DNA of 64,000 nucleotides from Clostridia bacterium (GTDB lineage: Bacteria > Bacillota > Clostridia > Oscillospirales > CAG-272), in NCBI GenBank assembly GCA_017428635.1, contig JAFRQK010000007.1, forward strand, positions 1-64,000, given 5' to 3'. The position numbers were made by a program, and so were the translations under genes. Within the stretch, counting starts at the first letter, position 1; every line of letters begins with the position of its first letter. The notes under the pieces are model-generated. The model did not search any database, was not told the origin of the DNA, and was given only the letters and a program-made list of their open reading frames with translations. This document shows, piece after piece, positions 42,083 through 51,271 of the stretch.

Positions 42083-43301
42083 ATTCGGCAAGTCTGATAA
42101 CGCTTTCGACGTCGTCTCTTGAGGCGACGAACGCTTTGAGCTCCTTTCCCGACGCCTCCCCGCAGATGAATTCCGCCTTTCCTGCGGGAGAGCCCGGCAC
42201 GGGCTCGACTTTGTCGAAATAGCGGGAGAGATCCTCCCCGGCGTCGGAGGGCGAGACGCCCGCGAGCCTGATATAGTATGAGAAGCGGACTCTGTCGAAA
42301 TCGGCGACGGATCCGCTCTTTTTAGTGAAGACCGGCGCGCATTCCGCGGCCGCCGCTCCGGAGAGTGCGGCGACGATATCTGCCGTGACCGCTCCCGCGG
42401 TCGGGAAACGGCCCGCGCCGCGGCCGTAGAACATAACGTCTCCGGTGACGGAACACCTGACGCGGATCGCGTTGTAGACGTCGTTGACTCCCGCGAGGAT
42501 ATCGTCTTTTTTCACCATCTGCGGGCAGACGAAGATCGCCGGGGACCCTTTTTCATACCGGAAAGAGCCGATGAGTTTTATCACGCGCCCCGCTCTTTCG
42601 GCGGCTGATACGTCCTCGGGAGCGATCCCGCGGATCGACTCCGCGTAAACGTCGCCGTCGTCGGGCAGAGTTCCCGTCGCGAGCGCGGAAAGGATCATGA
42701 TTTTGCGCTTTGCGTCGATCCCGTCGACGTCGGCGGAGGGATCGCGCTCCGCGTAACCGAGCACCTGCGCCTCTTTCAGCACGTCGGAAAAGGCGCGTTT
42801 CTCGCTTTTCATTTTGGAGAGGATAAAGTTTGTCGTTCCGTTGAGGATGCCGCTTATCCCGACGACCGTATCGCCCGAGAGGGACGTCAGGAACGGTCTT
42901 ATTACGGGGATCCCGCCGCCGACGCTCGCCTCAAAGAGGTACGACACGCCGTTCTCCCCGGCGCGGGCGAGAAGACGGTCGCCGAAGTTCGCGACGACTT
43001 CCTTGTTCGACGTGACCACGTGCTTGCCGCGCGAGAGCGCTTCCATACTAAGCTCGAAAGCCGGGTGGGAGCCGCCCATCGTCTCCGCGACGAGACAGAC
43101 GTCGGGATCGTCCATGATCACCGACGCGTCGTGAACGACCCTTCCGCCGTACGGCGAGTCGGGAAAGTCGCGCAGATCGAGTATGTATTTTACGTCGACT
43201 TCGTCGCCGACGGCGCGGGCGATCGCCTCGCGGTTCTCCTCGATGACCGAGGTGACGCCGCCTCCGACGACACCGTATCCGAATATAGCTATGTGCTTCA
43301 T
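42081..43301 (-). CDS. hom: Homoserine dehydrogenase
   Basis: 406 aa. NAD(P)-binding GYGVVGGGV, then VTSNKEVVA, FEASVGGGIPVIRP and GILNGTTNFILSKM, the central signature of homoserine dehydrogenase, plus GYAERDPSADVDG with the catalytic Lys in IDAKRK. A shorter ACT-like C-terminal part remains. It reduces aspartate semialdehyde to homoserine for Thr and Met synthesis. It is coupled to the upstream DUF5662 gene by an ATGA overlap. Confidence 0.92.
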   Translation of the reverse strand: MKHIAIFGYGVVGGGVTSVIEENREAIARAVGDEVDVKYILDLRDFPDSPYGGRVVHDASVIMDDPDVCLVAETMGGSHPAFELSMEALSRGKHVVTSNKEVVANFGDRLLARAGENGVSYLFEASVGGGIPVIRPFLTSLSGDTVVGISGILNGTTNFILSKMKSEKRAFSDVLKEAQVLGYAERDPSADVDGIDAKRKIMILSALATGTLPDDGDVYAESIRGIAPEDVSAAERAGRVIKLIGSFRYEKGSPAIFVCPQMVKKDDILAGVNDVYNAIRVRCSVTGDVMFYGRGAGRFPTAGAVTADIVAALSGAAAAECAPVFTKKSGSVADFDRVRFSYYIRLAGVSPSDAGEDLSRYFDKVEPVPGSPAGKAEFICGEASGKELKAFVASRDDVESVIRLAE

Positions 43302-43873
43302 TTTTCGGGGCTGCCTTTCAGTTTTTTCGCGCGGCGCGCTTCTTTTTCCTCGCGCTTCGCTTTTTTGACTTCCGCGCGGATCTGTGCGAATGCCGTTTTT
43401 TCTCCTTTTTCCGCGAGCAGGCGGAGCCGTCTTTCGAGATCGTCCGCCGTGTCCGGGTGCATTTTAGCTCTCGCGTTTCCGCGGAGAAAATAGTTGAGAG
43501 GATCCGCGTCGGTATATTCTTTTCCCCGGTAGACTTTGCTTGCTCCGACTCTGTCGCAGAACATCTCGACGGCGAAGACCGTCGGCATCCTGACCGGTTC
43601 GTAGCGGTGAGTTTGCATATTCACGTCGTTCCAGTACTCGAAGTGATGGCGGTTCCTGCCCTTGTGGTGCAGCCACGCTTTCGAGTAGCCGAAAAGTTCG
43701 CGCTCCCGCTCGTTCGGACTTCTGTTCCCCTGATAGTACCGTATCCCGGGGATCAGTTCGGTCGGCGAGTATTTCGACAGATCGTGGACGAGCCCCCGCC
43801 AGGGGATCCCGGCGCAAAAACAGTTTTTCCTGACCGCCCGTCTGTGTCTGATTACCGTGAGAATGTGACCCAT
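43298..43873 (-). CDS. DUF5662 family protein
   Basis: 191 aa. HDLSKYSPTEL near residues 30-40 and KAWLHHKGRNRHHFEYW near 65-81 form a His/Asp-rich core typical of DUF5662, possibly a metal-dependent HD-like phosphohydrolase, but no activity is established. The last 40 residues are very basic and charged. Its stop overlaps the homoserine dehydrogenase start. It begins 7 bases after the glycyl radical enzyme gene, so it may be the end of that transcript. Confidence 0.75.
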   Translation of the reverse strand: MGHILTVIRHRRAVRKNCFCAGIPWRGLVHDLSKYSPTELIPGIRYYQGNRSPNERERELFGYSKAWLHHKGRNRHHFEYWNDVNMQTHRYEPVRMPTVFAVEMFCDRVGASKVYRGKEYTDADPLNYFLRGNARAKMHPDTADDLERRLRLLAEKGEKTAFAQIRAEVKKAKREEKEARRAKKLKGSPEK

Positions 43874-43880
43874 TTTGTTT

Positions 43881-46121
43881 TTACGCGTAACGCTTGATGA
43901 ATTCGTCCTGCGTCTCCTTGCTGAATTCGATGAACTTCATCGAGAAGCCGCCCACGCGGACGATGAGGTCCTCGTGCGCTTCGGGATGGATCTGCGCGTC
44001 CTTCATATCCTCGAGCGGAGCCGTCGTGATCTGCGCCAGCTGACCGCCCGTCTCGGAAAACGTCTTCATGAGGGAGATGATGTTTTCTCTCATCTCCTCG
44101 GTCGCCGTCATCGTCGTCGGGATGAGAACGTTGCACGTCGTGCCGCCGATCCCGAGTTTCAGGGGCATGCGGGCGACGGACGAGAGCATCGCGGTCAGAC
44201 CGTTCTTGTCCGATCCCGTTCTCGGTCCGATCGTGTTGCCGAGCGCTTCTCCCGCGCGTCTGCCGTCGGGAAGAGCCCACGTTCCGTTACCGTAGCCGAT
44301 GCCCGCTTCGAGCAGCGAGCAGGCGCCGGTGAACACGTCTCCGCGGATCGATTTGTATTTGCCGATCTCACGCCAGAACTGCTCGAGGACGCGCGCCGCC
44401 ATCTCGTCGGCTCCGTCGTCGTTGTTGCCGTACTTCGGGGCGGAAAGAAGCATCCTGCGGACGTCCTCGCGGCCCTCGAAGTTGCAAAGGAGCGCCTCGT
44501 AGACCTCCTCGAGCGTGAGTTTTTTCTGTTCGTAAACGAGCGTCTTGAGTGCGTAAAGCGAGTCGGAGACGGCGGCGTTTCCCGCGGTCTCGACGACGCC
44601 GAAGTTGTATATCGTGCCGCCTTCGTCGTGCTGGAGCCCGCGCTCGATGCACGCCTCGGTCATCGTCGACTTGACGAGCTTGGACACGTTGGCGATCCTC
44701 TTCATCTGACCCATGTTGCACAGATCGCAGAAGATCGGGGTGAAGTATTCGATCTCTTTCACGTACGCCGCCCAGAGGTCGTCGAACGTCTTATAATCGG
44801 TGAGGCGTCCGAGATCGAGGCCGACTTTGTAGTTCACGGGCATATCGAGGCCGTTGAAGAGAGCGAACTCGAGGATCTTCGCGAGGTTGATCGAGCCGTC
44901 CTCGCATCCGAAGTTGCTCTTTCCGGGGATCTCTATCTCCTGACATCCGAGGATCGAGTAGTCGCGCGCGTCGCGAAGCGGCACGCCGTACTCGCAGAGG
45001 CCTTCGACGGCGTTCTTGTCGGACGCGATCGTCGGGTCGGACATACCCTCCGACCACATCAGGACGACGAGCTGCCACAGTTCGTGCGGGGTGCCCTCGT
45101 GGACCCTGACCGTCATTCTCGGGTGCGTCTCGTGCATCGTTCTCATGATGCGCAGGACCTGATAGGTGATCTCGTTCGTCGCGTCTTCTCCCGTCTCGGG
45201 GACGACGCCGGAGATCGTCATGTTGTGGACGCCGTGCTCCCACGTTTTCATGAAGAGTGCGGCGAGAGTGTCGAGATCTTCCTCTCCGCGCCAGAACGGA
45301 TACATATACTGGTCGAATCTGCCGATGCAGTCGACCCAGTCCCAAAGGCAGTAGAACCACATCAGCTGTGCCGCCTCGAGGAACGTTTCGGGTTTCTCAT
45401 GCGCGACCTTGCGGCAGGTTTTCTCTATCGTGAGGAGCTGCTCTTTTTTCTCTCCGTCCGCTTCGGCGGCAAGGAGCGCCGCCTTGTCGGCGTGGAGTTC
45501 TATCCAGCGGCTCATGCCGTCGATGATTATGCGGCACGCCCTGTAAAAGTCTCGTCTTTTGGTATCGAACGGGTCGGCTTTGGCGTCGTATTCGTCGATC
45601 TGCGCCATGACGCCGTCCAGACCCATCGAGAGGAGTTTCGGATAGTTCGAGACCGTGTGGCCCTGATATCCGCCGGTCCACCAGAGGCGTTCCGTCGCGT
45701 ACCTGTACGCGGTATCGTCGCCGAATCTGCGTCTTCCCTCTTCGTGCATCGGCTCGGACGTTCTGGGCACGAGAAGGGGACGGAGACGCTCGGTGCGCTC
45801 GTCCGCCTCTTCAATACAGATACCCGCGCTGAAATGCTCGTAGATCGGACGTTCCGGCCGCGGGAATCCGACGAGGATGTCGTCCTCGAAGAACGGGATC
45901 TCCGAGACGAGCCACGAGTCGACGATGCCGTGCGCCTCGCGGATGATATACGGCTCGTCCGCGTATTTTTCGAAAGCGTCCTCGAACGGTCTCTTGCCGT
46001 CGTTCGGGAACCCGGTGTGGGTACCCTCCCTGACTCGGTTCGGTTTCAGGCGAACTTTGACGCCCTCGTAAATATTTTTGACTCTTCCCTCAAACACGTA
46101 CTTTTCAAAAATATCGGTCAT
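43881..46121 (-). CDS. Glycyl radical enzyme of the pyruvate formate-lyase superfamily, copy 1
   Basis: 746 aa. The thiyl-radical Cys is probably Cys393 in LGCQEIEIPG, where Glu395 would be the general base of the GCxE motif found in dehydratases and decarboxylases. The glycyl radical site is Gly725 in RVGGFS, about 20 residues from the C terminus. PFL itself has two adjacent Cys and a different loop, so this is not PFL. GCQEIE differs from the GCVEP of known dehydratases, so the substrate is open. No activating enzyme is encoded nearby. Ribosome site AAGGAG; the paralogue lies 19 bases upstream. Confidence 0.85.
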   Translation of the reverse strand: MTDIFEKYVFEGRVKNIYEGVKVRLKPNRVREGTHTGFPNDGKRPFEDAFEKYADEPYIIREAHGIVDSWLVSEIPFFEDDILVGFPRPERPIYEHFSAGICIEEADERTERLRPLLVPRTSEPMHEEGRRRFGDDTAYRYATERLWWTGGYQGHTVSNYPKLLSMGLDGVMAQIDEYDAKADPFDTKRRDFYRACRIIIDGMSRWIELHADKAALLAAEADGEKKEQLLTIEKTCRKVAHEKPETFLEAAQLMWFYCLWDWVDCIGRFDQYMYPFWRGEEDLDTLAALFMKTWEHGVHNMTISGVVPETGEDATNEITYQVLRIMRTMHETHPRMTVRVHEGTPHELWQLVVLMWSEGMSDPTIASDKNAVEGLCEYGVPLRDARDYSILGCQEIEIPGKSNFGCEDGSINLAKILEFALFNGLDMPVNYKVGLDLGRLTDYKTFDDLWAAYVKEIEYFTPIFCDLCNMGQMKRIANVSKLVKSTMTEACIERGLQHDEGGTIYNFGVVETAGNAAVSDSLYALKTLVYEQKKLTLEEVYEALLCNFEGREDVRRMLLSAPKYGNNDDGADEMAARVLEQFWREIGKYKSIRGDVFTGACSLLEAGIGYGNGTWALPDGRRAGEALGNTIGPRTGSDKNGLTAMLSSVARMPLKLGIGGTTCNVLIPTTMTATEEMRENIISLMKTFSETGGQLAQITTAPLEDMKDAQIHPEAHEDLIVRVGGFSMKFIEFSKETQDEFIKRYA

Positions 46122-46140
46122 GGTCTTCTCCTTATTCCGC

Positions 46141-48393
46141 TTATTCCGCCGAACCGGCGTACCTCATTATAAACTCGTTCTGGGTCTCGACGTCGAAGTC
46201 GATGAACTTCATCGAGAAACCGCCCAGCCTGACGATCAGATCCCCGTGATCCTCGGGGTGGATCTGCGCGTCCTTCATATCCTCGAGCGGAGCCGTCGTG
46301 ATCTGCGCGAGCTGGCCTCCCGTCTCGGAGAACGTCTTCATCAGGGAGATGATATTCTCTCTGTTCTCCTCCGTCGCCGTCATCGTCGTCGGGATCAGAA
46401 CGTTGCACGTCGTGCCGCCTACGCCGAGGTGCAGAGGCATCTTCGCGACGGACGAGAGCATCGCGGTCAGACCGTTTTTGTCCGATCCGGTCCTCGGGCC
46501 GATCGTGTTTCCGAGCGGGTCGCCTTTGTGCCGTCCGTCGGCCATCGCCCACGTGCCTTTTCCGTATTCGATGCCGCCGCCGAGCAGCGAGCACGCTCCG
46601 GTGAACACGTCGCCGCGGCGGGATCTGTATTTTCTTATCTCGGACCAGAACTGTCCGAGAACGCGCGCCGCCATCTCGTCCGCGCCCTCGTCGTTGTTGC
46701 CGAACTTCGGGACACAAAGGAGCATCCTGCGGATATCCTCACGCCCCTCGAAGTCCGAGAGCAGAGCGTCGTAGACTTCTTCGAGCGTCAGTTTCTTCTG
46801 TTCGTAAACGAGCGTCTTGAGAGCGAACAGCGAATCGGCGACGGCGCCGTGGCCCGCCGTCTCGACGACGCCGTAATTGTAGACGGTGCCGCCCTCGTCG
46901 TGCTGCAGACCGCGCTCGATACACGCCTCGGTCATCGTCGACTTGACGAGCTTTGACACGTTTGCGACGCGGCGGTCTACGCCGATGTTGCAGCAGTCGC
47001 AGAACATCTCCGTTATATATTCGACCTCTTTGACGTACGCCTCCCAGAGGCCGTCGAAGGTCTTGTAGTCGGTGAGCCGTCCGAGATCAAGACCGCACTT
47101 CACTCCCGTGATCATATCGCGGCCGTTGAAAAGCGTATATTCGAGGATCTTCGCGAGGTTGATCGAACCGTCCTCGCAGCCGAAGTTGCTTTTTCCGGGT
47201 ATCTCTATCTCCTGACAGCCGAGGACCGAGTAATCGCGCGCGTCGCGAAGCGGCACGCCGTAGCCCATAAGGCCGTTTATCGCGTTTTTGTCCGAAGCGA
47301 TCGTCGGATCGGACATACCCTCCGACCACATCAGGACGATGAGTCCCCAAAGGTCGTGAGGCGTTCCCTCGTGGACCCTGACCGTCATCCTCGGATGCGT
47401 TTCGTGCATCGTTCTCATGATGCGGAGCGTGTGATACGTTATATCGTTCGTCGCGTCCTCGCCCGTTTCGGGGACGACGCCTCCGACCGTCATGTTGTGC
47501 ACGCCGTGCTCCCACGTCTTCATGAAGATCGCCGCGAGAGTATCGAGGTCTTCCTCCCCGCGCCAGAACGGATACATATACTGATCGAATCTGCCGACGC
47601 AGTCGACCCAGTCCCAAAGGCAAAAGAACCACATCAGCTGTGCCGCCTCGAGGAACGTTTCGGGAACTTCGTGCGCGACCTTGCGGCAGGTCTTCTCTAT
47701 CGTGAGGAGCTGCTCTTTTTTCTCTCCGTCCGCTTCGGCGGCGAGGAGCGCCGCCTTGTCGGCGTGGAGTTCTATCCAGCGGCTCATGCCGTCGATTATG
47801 ATGCGGCACGCCCTGTAAAAGTCTCGTTTTTTGGTATCGGACGGGTCGGCCTTTGCGTCGTATTCGTCGATCTGCGCCATGACGCCGTCGAGACCCATCG
47901 AGAGGAGTTTCGGGTACGACGGGACCGTGTGGCCCTGATATCCGCCCGTCCACCAGAGGGTCGCGTTCATCGCGCCGCACCTCTCGCCGTCGCCGACTCT
48001 TTCGGCGCTCCTTCTCTGCATCTCGTCGTATGAGAAGGGGACCATCTCGTCCGAGAGCCGCTCCGTTCTTTCGTCGCCGCCCTCTATCGTGATCCCGCGG
48101 CAGAAATGCTCGTAAACGGGACGGCACGGGCGCGGGAATCCTACGATGATATCGCCCTCGAAAAACGGGATCTCCGAGACGAGCCACGACTCGACGATGC
48201 CGTACGCCTCGCGGACGATATACGGCTCGTTTGCGTATTTCTCGAACATATCCTCGAAGGGAGTCTTCCCGTCGTCCGGGAATCCGGTGTACGTGCCTTC
48301 TCTTTCGTCGTGAGATTTGAGACGCGCCCGGACTCCTTTATATATTTCGCCCACTCTTCCGGTGAACTCGAATCTTTCGAAAACGTCTTTCAT
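46141..48393 (-). CDS. Glycyl radical enzyme of the pyruvate formate-lyase superfamily, copy 2
   Basis: 750 aa, collinear with copy 1: Cys393 in LGCQEIEIPG and Gly725 in RLGGFS fall at the same positions. The sequences diverge mainly around residues 90-145 and near the C terminus (here ending MRYAGSAE), regions that may set substrate or subunit contacts. First gene of the pair, with GGAGGA before the ATG and a consensus promoter at 48470-48498. The two proteins could form a heterodimer or act on related substrates. Confidence 0.85.
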   Translation of the reverse strand: MKDVFERFEFTGRVGEIYKGVRARLKSHDEREGTYTGFPDDGKTPFEDMFEKYANEPYIVREAYGIVESWLVSEIPFFEGDIIVGFPRPCRPVYEHFCRGITIEGGDERTERLSDEMVPFSYDEMQRRSAERVGDGERCGAMNATLWWTGGYQGHTVPSYPKLLSMGLDGVMAQIDEYDAKADPSDTKKRDFYRACRIIIDGMSRWIELHADKAALLAAEADGEKKEQLLTIEKTCRKVAHEVPETFLEAAQLMWFFCLWDWVDCVGRFDQYMYPFWRGEEDLDTLAAIFMKTWEHGVHNMTVGGVVPETGEDATNDITYHTLRIMRTMHETHPRMTVRVHEGTPHDLWGLIVLMWSEGMSDPTIASDKNAINGLMGYGVPLRDARDYSVLGCQEIEIPGKSNFGCEDGSINLAKILEYTLFNGRDMITGVKCGLDLGRLTDYKTFDGLWEAYVKEVEYITEMFCDCCNIGVDRRVANVSKLVKSTMTEACIERGLQHDEGGTVYNYGVVETAGHGAVADSLFALKTLVYEQKKLTLEEVYDALLSDFEGREDIRRMLLCVPKFGNNDEGADEMAARVLGQFWSEIRKYRSRRGDVFTGACSLLGGGIEYGKGTWAMADGRHKGDPLGNTIGPRTGSDKNGLTAMLSSVAKMPLHLGVGGTTCNVLIPTTMTATEENRENIISLMKTFSETGGQLAQITTAPLEDMKDAQIHPEDHGDLIVRLGGFSMKFIDFDVETQNEFIMRYAGSAE

Positions 48394-48469
48394 CAGCGGT
48401 CCTCCGCAGGGGACCGGCCCGCGCTTTTTCCGCCGCGGCGCCCACTCCCCCAGTATATTACATTAAAAC

Positions 48470-48498
48470 ATTATATACCTTAATAAGGCGCGTGTCAA
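48470..48498 (-). promoter_or_regulatory. Promoter of the glycyl radical enzyme operon
   Basis: TTGACA (minus strand, 48493-48498) and TATAAT (48470-48475), both perfect, 17 bases apart. The 272-base divergent gap also holds the glycosyltransferase promoter. Confidence 0.8.
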
Positions 48499-48539
48499 CA
48501 ACACGGGCGTCCCGCGCCCCCGACGTTTACCGAAAACGC

Positions 48540-48577
48540 TTGTAAAAAAATGTGAAATGTGGTATCATATATGATAC
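48540..48577 (+). promoter_or_regulatory. Glycosyltransferase promoter with 16-base palindrome
   Basis: TTGTAA at 48540-48545 and TATCAT at 48563-48568, 17 bases apart. The -10 lies inside the perfect palindrome GTATCATATATGATAC (48562-48577), a plausible repressor site. Confidence 0.5.
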
Positions 48578-48665
48578 GCGGCGGGAAAGATCCGTCTCCC
48601 CCGCGCAGGTCTCACAGACGGACCCGGTCGTCGCGCCGTTTCAAGCGAAAGGTTAGGAAGTCCGG

Positions 48666-50024
48666 ATGAATATGACTTTTATGGCCCAGTTCCTGCTGGT
48701 CCTGCAAACAATAAACAGAGTACTCACGTGGGTTTTCTTCGTGTGCTATTCCTATCAGTTTTTCTATATTGCCGTCAGCCTGTTCCGGAAGCCGCGCACC
48801 CCGAAAGAAGGCGTGCCGCATAAATTCGCCGTTATCATCTCCGCGCGCAACGAGGAGGCGGTCATCGGCGGGCTTATCGACAGCATAAAGAATCAGACGT
48901 ATCCGTCGGAACTCGTCACGACGTTCGTCGTCGCGGACAACTGCACCGACGCGACCGCCGAGATATGCCGTGAGGCGGGAGCGGTCGTTTACGAGAGACA
49001 CGACCTGACGCAGATCGGCAAGGGTTACGCGATCGACTTTCTGATGGGGAAGATCAACGAGGACTACCCCGAGGACGCGTTCGACGCCTTCATCGTGTTC
49101 GACGCGGACAACGTCCTCGAGAACAACTACATCGAGGAGATCAACAAGACGTACTCTGCCGGATACAAGGTGGTAACGAGTTACAGAAACTCGAAGAACT
49201 TCGGAGACAACTGGATCTCCGCCGGCTACGCGCTCTGGTTTTTGCGCGAGGCGAGATACCTGAACGCCCCGAGAATGGTGCTCGGAACGAGCTGCGCGGT
49301 CTCCGGCACCGGATTTCTGTTCGACCGTTCGACCGTCTCGACGGGGCCGGACGGGAAGCTCGAGTGGAAATATTTCCTTCTCACCGAGGATATCCAGTTC
49401 ACGACGGTGAACATTCTCTCCGGCGTCAAGATAGGATACTGCGGCACGGCCCACTTCTACGACGAACAGCCGACGAAATTCAAGCAATCCTGGCACCAGC
49501 GTCTGCGCTGGGGCCGCGGATATCTGCAGGTCTACAGACATTACGGCATCAAGCTCATCAAGGGGATCTTCCGTAAGCGCGGAAGCAAAGAGGAGTCCCG
49601 GACGAACTTCGCCTGCTTCGACATGGCGATGTCGATCATGCCCGCGATGATCCTATCGCTGCTGATCCTTCTTGTCGACATCATCGGCACGATCGCCACG
49701 CTCGTCACGCTCTTCGAGATCGGAAGCACGTTCGGCCACGCGATATGGCTCATTATCGGACCGCTGCTCCGGGCGAACGCGATGATGTTCGTCCTCGGTA
49801 TCTTCGTGACGATAACGGAATGGCGGTATATACACATGCCGGCGTGGAAAAAGATCCTGTACACGTTCACGTTCCCGATCTTCATGACGACGTACGTTCC
49901 GATCGCGGTCGCCTCGTTCTTCACGAAGGTGTCCTGGAAGCATATCGAACACACCAGATCGCTCTCGATCGAAGACGTCAAGGCCGGGAAAAAGAAGGAC
50001 GGGATCGAACCGCCGAAAGAATAA
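48666..50024 (+). CDS. Membrane glycosyltransferase family 2
   Basis: 452 aa. An N-terminal helix (about 12-38), then a cytosolic GT-A domain: SARNEEAVIGGLIDS, the DAD metal site in FIVFDADNVLENNY, TED in LLTEDIQF and QRLRWGRG (QxxRW). Three or four C-terminal helices follow. These are the features of processive or polyisoprenyl/polysaccharide GT2 enzymes resembling cellulose or hyaluronan synthase-type proteins; the sugar is unknown. Single gene ended by a terminator; divergent from the glycyl radical enzymes. Confidence 0.88.
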   Translation: MNMTFMAQFLLVLQTINRVLTWVFFVCYSYQFFYIAVSLFRKPRTPKEGVPHKFAVIISARNEEAVIGGLIDSIKNQTYPSELVTTFVVADNCTDATAEICREAGAVVYERHDLTQIGKGYAIDFLMGKINEDYPEDAFDAFIVFDADNVLENNYIEEINKTYSAGYKVVTSYRNSKNFGDNWISAGYALWFLREARYLNAPRMVLGTSCAVSGTGFLFDRSTVSTGPDGKLEWKYFLLTEDIQFTTVNILSGVKIGYCGTAHFYDEQPTKFKQSWHQRLRWGRGYLQVYRHYGIKLIKGIFRKRGSKEESRTNFACFDMAMSIMPAMILSLLILLVDIIGTIATLVTLFEIGSTFGHAIWLIIGPLLRANAMMFVLGIFVTITEWRYIHMPAWKKILYTFTFPIFMTTYVPIAVASFFTKVSWKHIEHTRSLSIEDVKAGKKKDGIEPPKE

Positions 50025-50033
50025 AAGCGCTGA

Positions 50034-50066
50034 AAAAGGACCGCGCGGAGCGGTCCTTTTCTTTTC
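50034..50066 (+). terminator. Terminator of the glycosyltransferase gene
   Basis: AAAAGGACCGC/GCGGTCCTTTT hairpin followed by a T-rich run. Confidence 0.8.
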
Positions 50067-50077
50067 TCTCAAAACGC

Positions 50078-50104
50078 CCGCCGCGGGGGATCCGCGGCGG
50101 GCGA
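50078..50104 (-). terminator. Terminator of the pot operon
   Basis: GCCCGCCGCGG/CCGCGGCGGGC hairpin after the potD stop, followed on the minus strand by only four T residues, so it may be weak or serve as an end-protecting stem. Confidence 0.55.
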
Positions 50105-50112
50105 GCTGCTTT

Positions 50113-51270
50113 TTATTTGCTTGAACTCTTGATCTTGTTCCAGAGATCCGTGTAGTGCTTGACGACTTCGTCGTCGAGGTGGCGGTACGCCTCCGCCTTG
50201 ACTTCGGAGGTCGGATAGAGCATATCGTTGCCGTACTCGCTGTACTCTTCGTTTGAAGTTACGGCGGTGTTCGGGCAGGCGTAGTGGATGTACTCGGCGT
50301 TCTGCAGCGCGATGTAAGGATCCATCAGGAAGTCGAGGTACAGAAGAGCGGCCTCGTAGTTTTTCGATCCCTTGAGAATGCAGCACGCGTCGTAGAAAAC
50401 GTTCGTTCCCTCTTTCGGGTAGTACATCGAGAGGTGGTCGCCGTTGCCGTTCGCATCGTCCATATCGTAGACCATGGTGAAGTAGTCGCCCGCGTAATAT
50501 GCGGCGACCGCGGTGTTTTCACCCTCCATCTTCTGGAAGACCTGGTCCATCGCCCATCCCTGGAAGAGCGGAACCGCCTCGGAAAGATGATCCGCGGCGC
50601 GGTCCCATTCGGCGGGGTCTTCGGTGTTCACGTCGATACCGAGGGAGAACATCGAGATCGCGAGCGCGTCGCGCGCGTTGTCGATACCGAGGATCTGACC
50701 CTTGTATTTTTCGTTCCACATGAGCGACCAGGACTGATCTTCAACGTCTTCGGGGTCGACGAGCGTGTTGTTGTAGATCAGGCAGACGTAGCCGACCGCG
50801 TAGGGAACGGAATACTCGTTGTCGGGATCGTAGAAGAGGTCTCGGTACTCGTCGCCGATATACTTGTAGTTCTGAAGTTTCGAGGTGTCGATCTTCTCGA
50901 GACGGTCCTCTTTGACGAGCCGCTCGATCATATAGTCGGAGGGGATGACGACGTCGTATTCGACGCCTCCGCCGGATACCGTCGCGTACATCGACTCGTT
51001 GCTGTCGTAGGTGCTGTATTCGACGTGGATGCCCGTCACCGCTTCGAACGCGGCGTTGATGTCGAGGGCGTCGTCCTCGCCGTCGGAGATGTATTCTCCC
51101 CAGTTATAGACGTACAGGGTCGTGCCCGCGAGGTCGTTTTCGTAGTTGCCTTCGAGTTTGCCTTCGAGTTCGGCTTTGAGATCCGCGAGTTCTCCGCCGG
51201 AGCAGGAGGAGAGGATCAGCGGGACCGCGAGCATGATCGCGGCGAGTACGAGCGATACGATCTTTTTCAT
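50113..51270 (-). CDS. potD: Spermidine/putrescine ABC transporter substrate-binding lipoprotein
   Basis: 385 aa. Signal peptide with lipobox LSSC near residue 22, then a PotD/PotF-type fold: LYVYNWGEYI at the N-terminal core, YDVVIPSDYMIERL, PYAVGYVCLIYN and TNVFYDACCILKGSKN. The family binds polyamines outside the membrane. Start at 51270 with GGAG upstream. Last gene of potABCD. Confidence 0.92.
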   Translation of the reverse strand: MKKIVSLVLAAIMLAVPLILSSCSGGELADLKAELEGKLEGNYENDLAGTTLYVYNWGEYISDGEDDALDINAAFEAVTGIHVEYSTYDSNESMYATVSGGGVEYDVVIPSDYMIERLVKEDRLEKIDTSKLQNYKYIGDEYRDLFYDPDNEYSVPYAVGYVCLIYNNTLVDPEDVEDQSWSLMWNEKYKGQILGIDNARDALAISMFSLGIDVNTEDPAEWDRAADHLSEAVPLFQGWAMDQVFQKMEGENTAVAAYYAGDYFTMVYDMDDANGNGDHLSMYYPKEGTNVFYDACCILKGSKNYEAALLYLDFLMDPYIALQNAEYIHYACPNTAVTSNEEYSEYGNDMLYPTSEVKAEAYRHLDDEVVKHYTDLWNKIKSSSK

Positions 51271-51271
51271 T

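Noticed and set aside
43875..46172. A long plus-strand frame opposite the first glycyl radical enzyme
   Set aside because: Antisense shadow with Arg/Val/Asp bias; the minus-strand gene has full catalytic motifs.
43881..48393. Pyruvate formate-lyase
   Set aside because: The active-site loop is GCQE with one Cys rather than the adjacent Cys pair of PFL.
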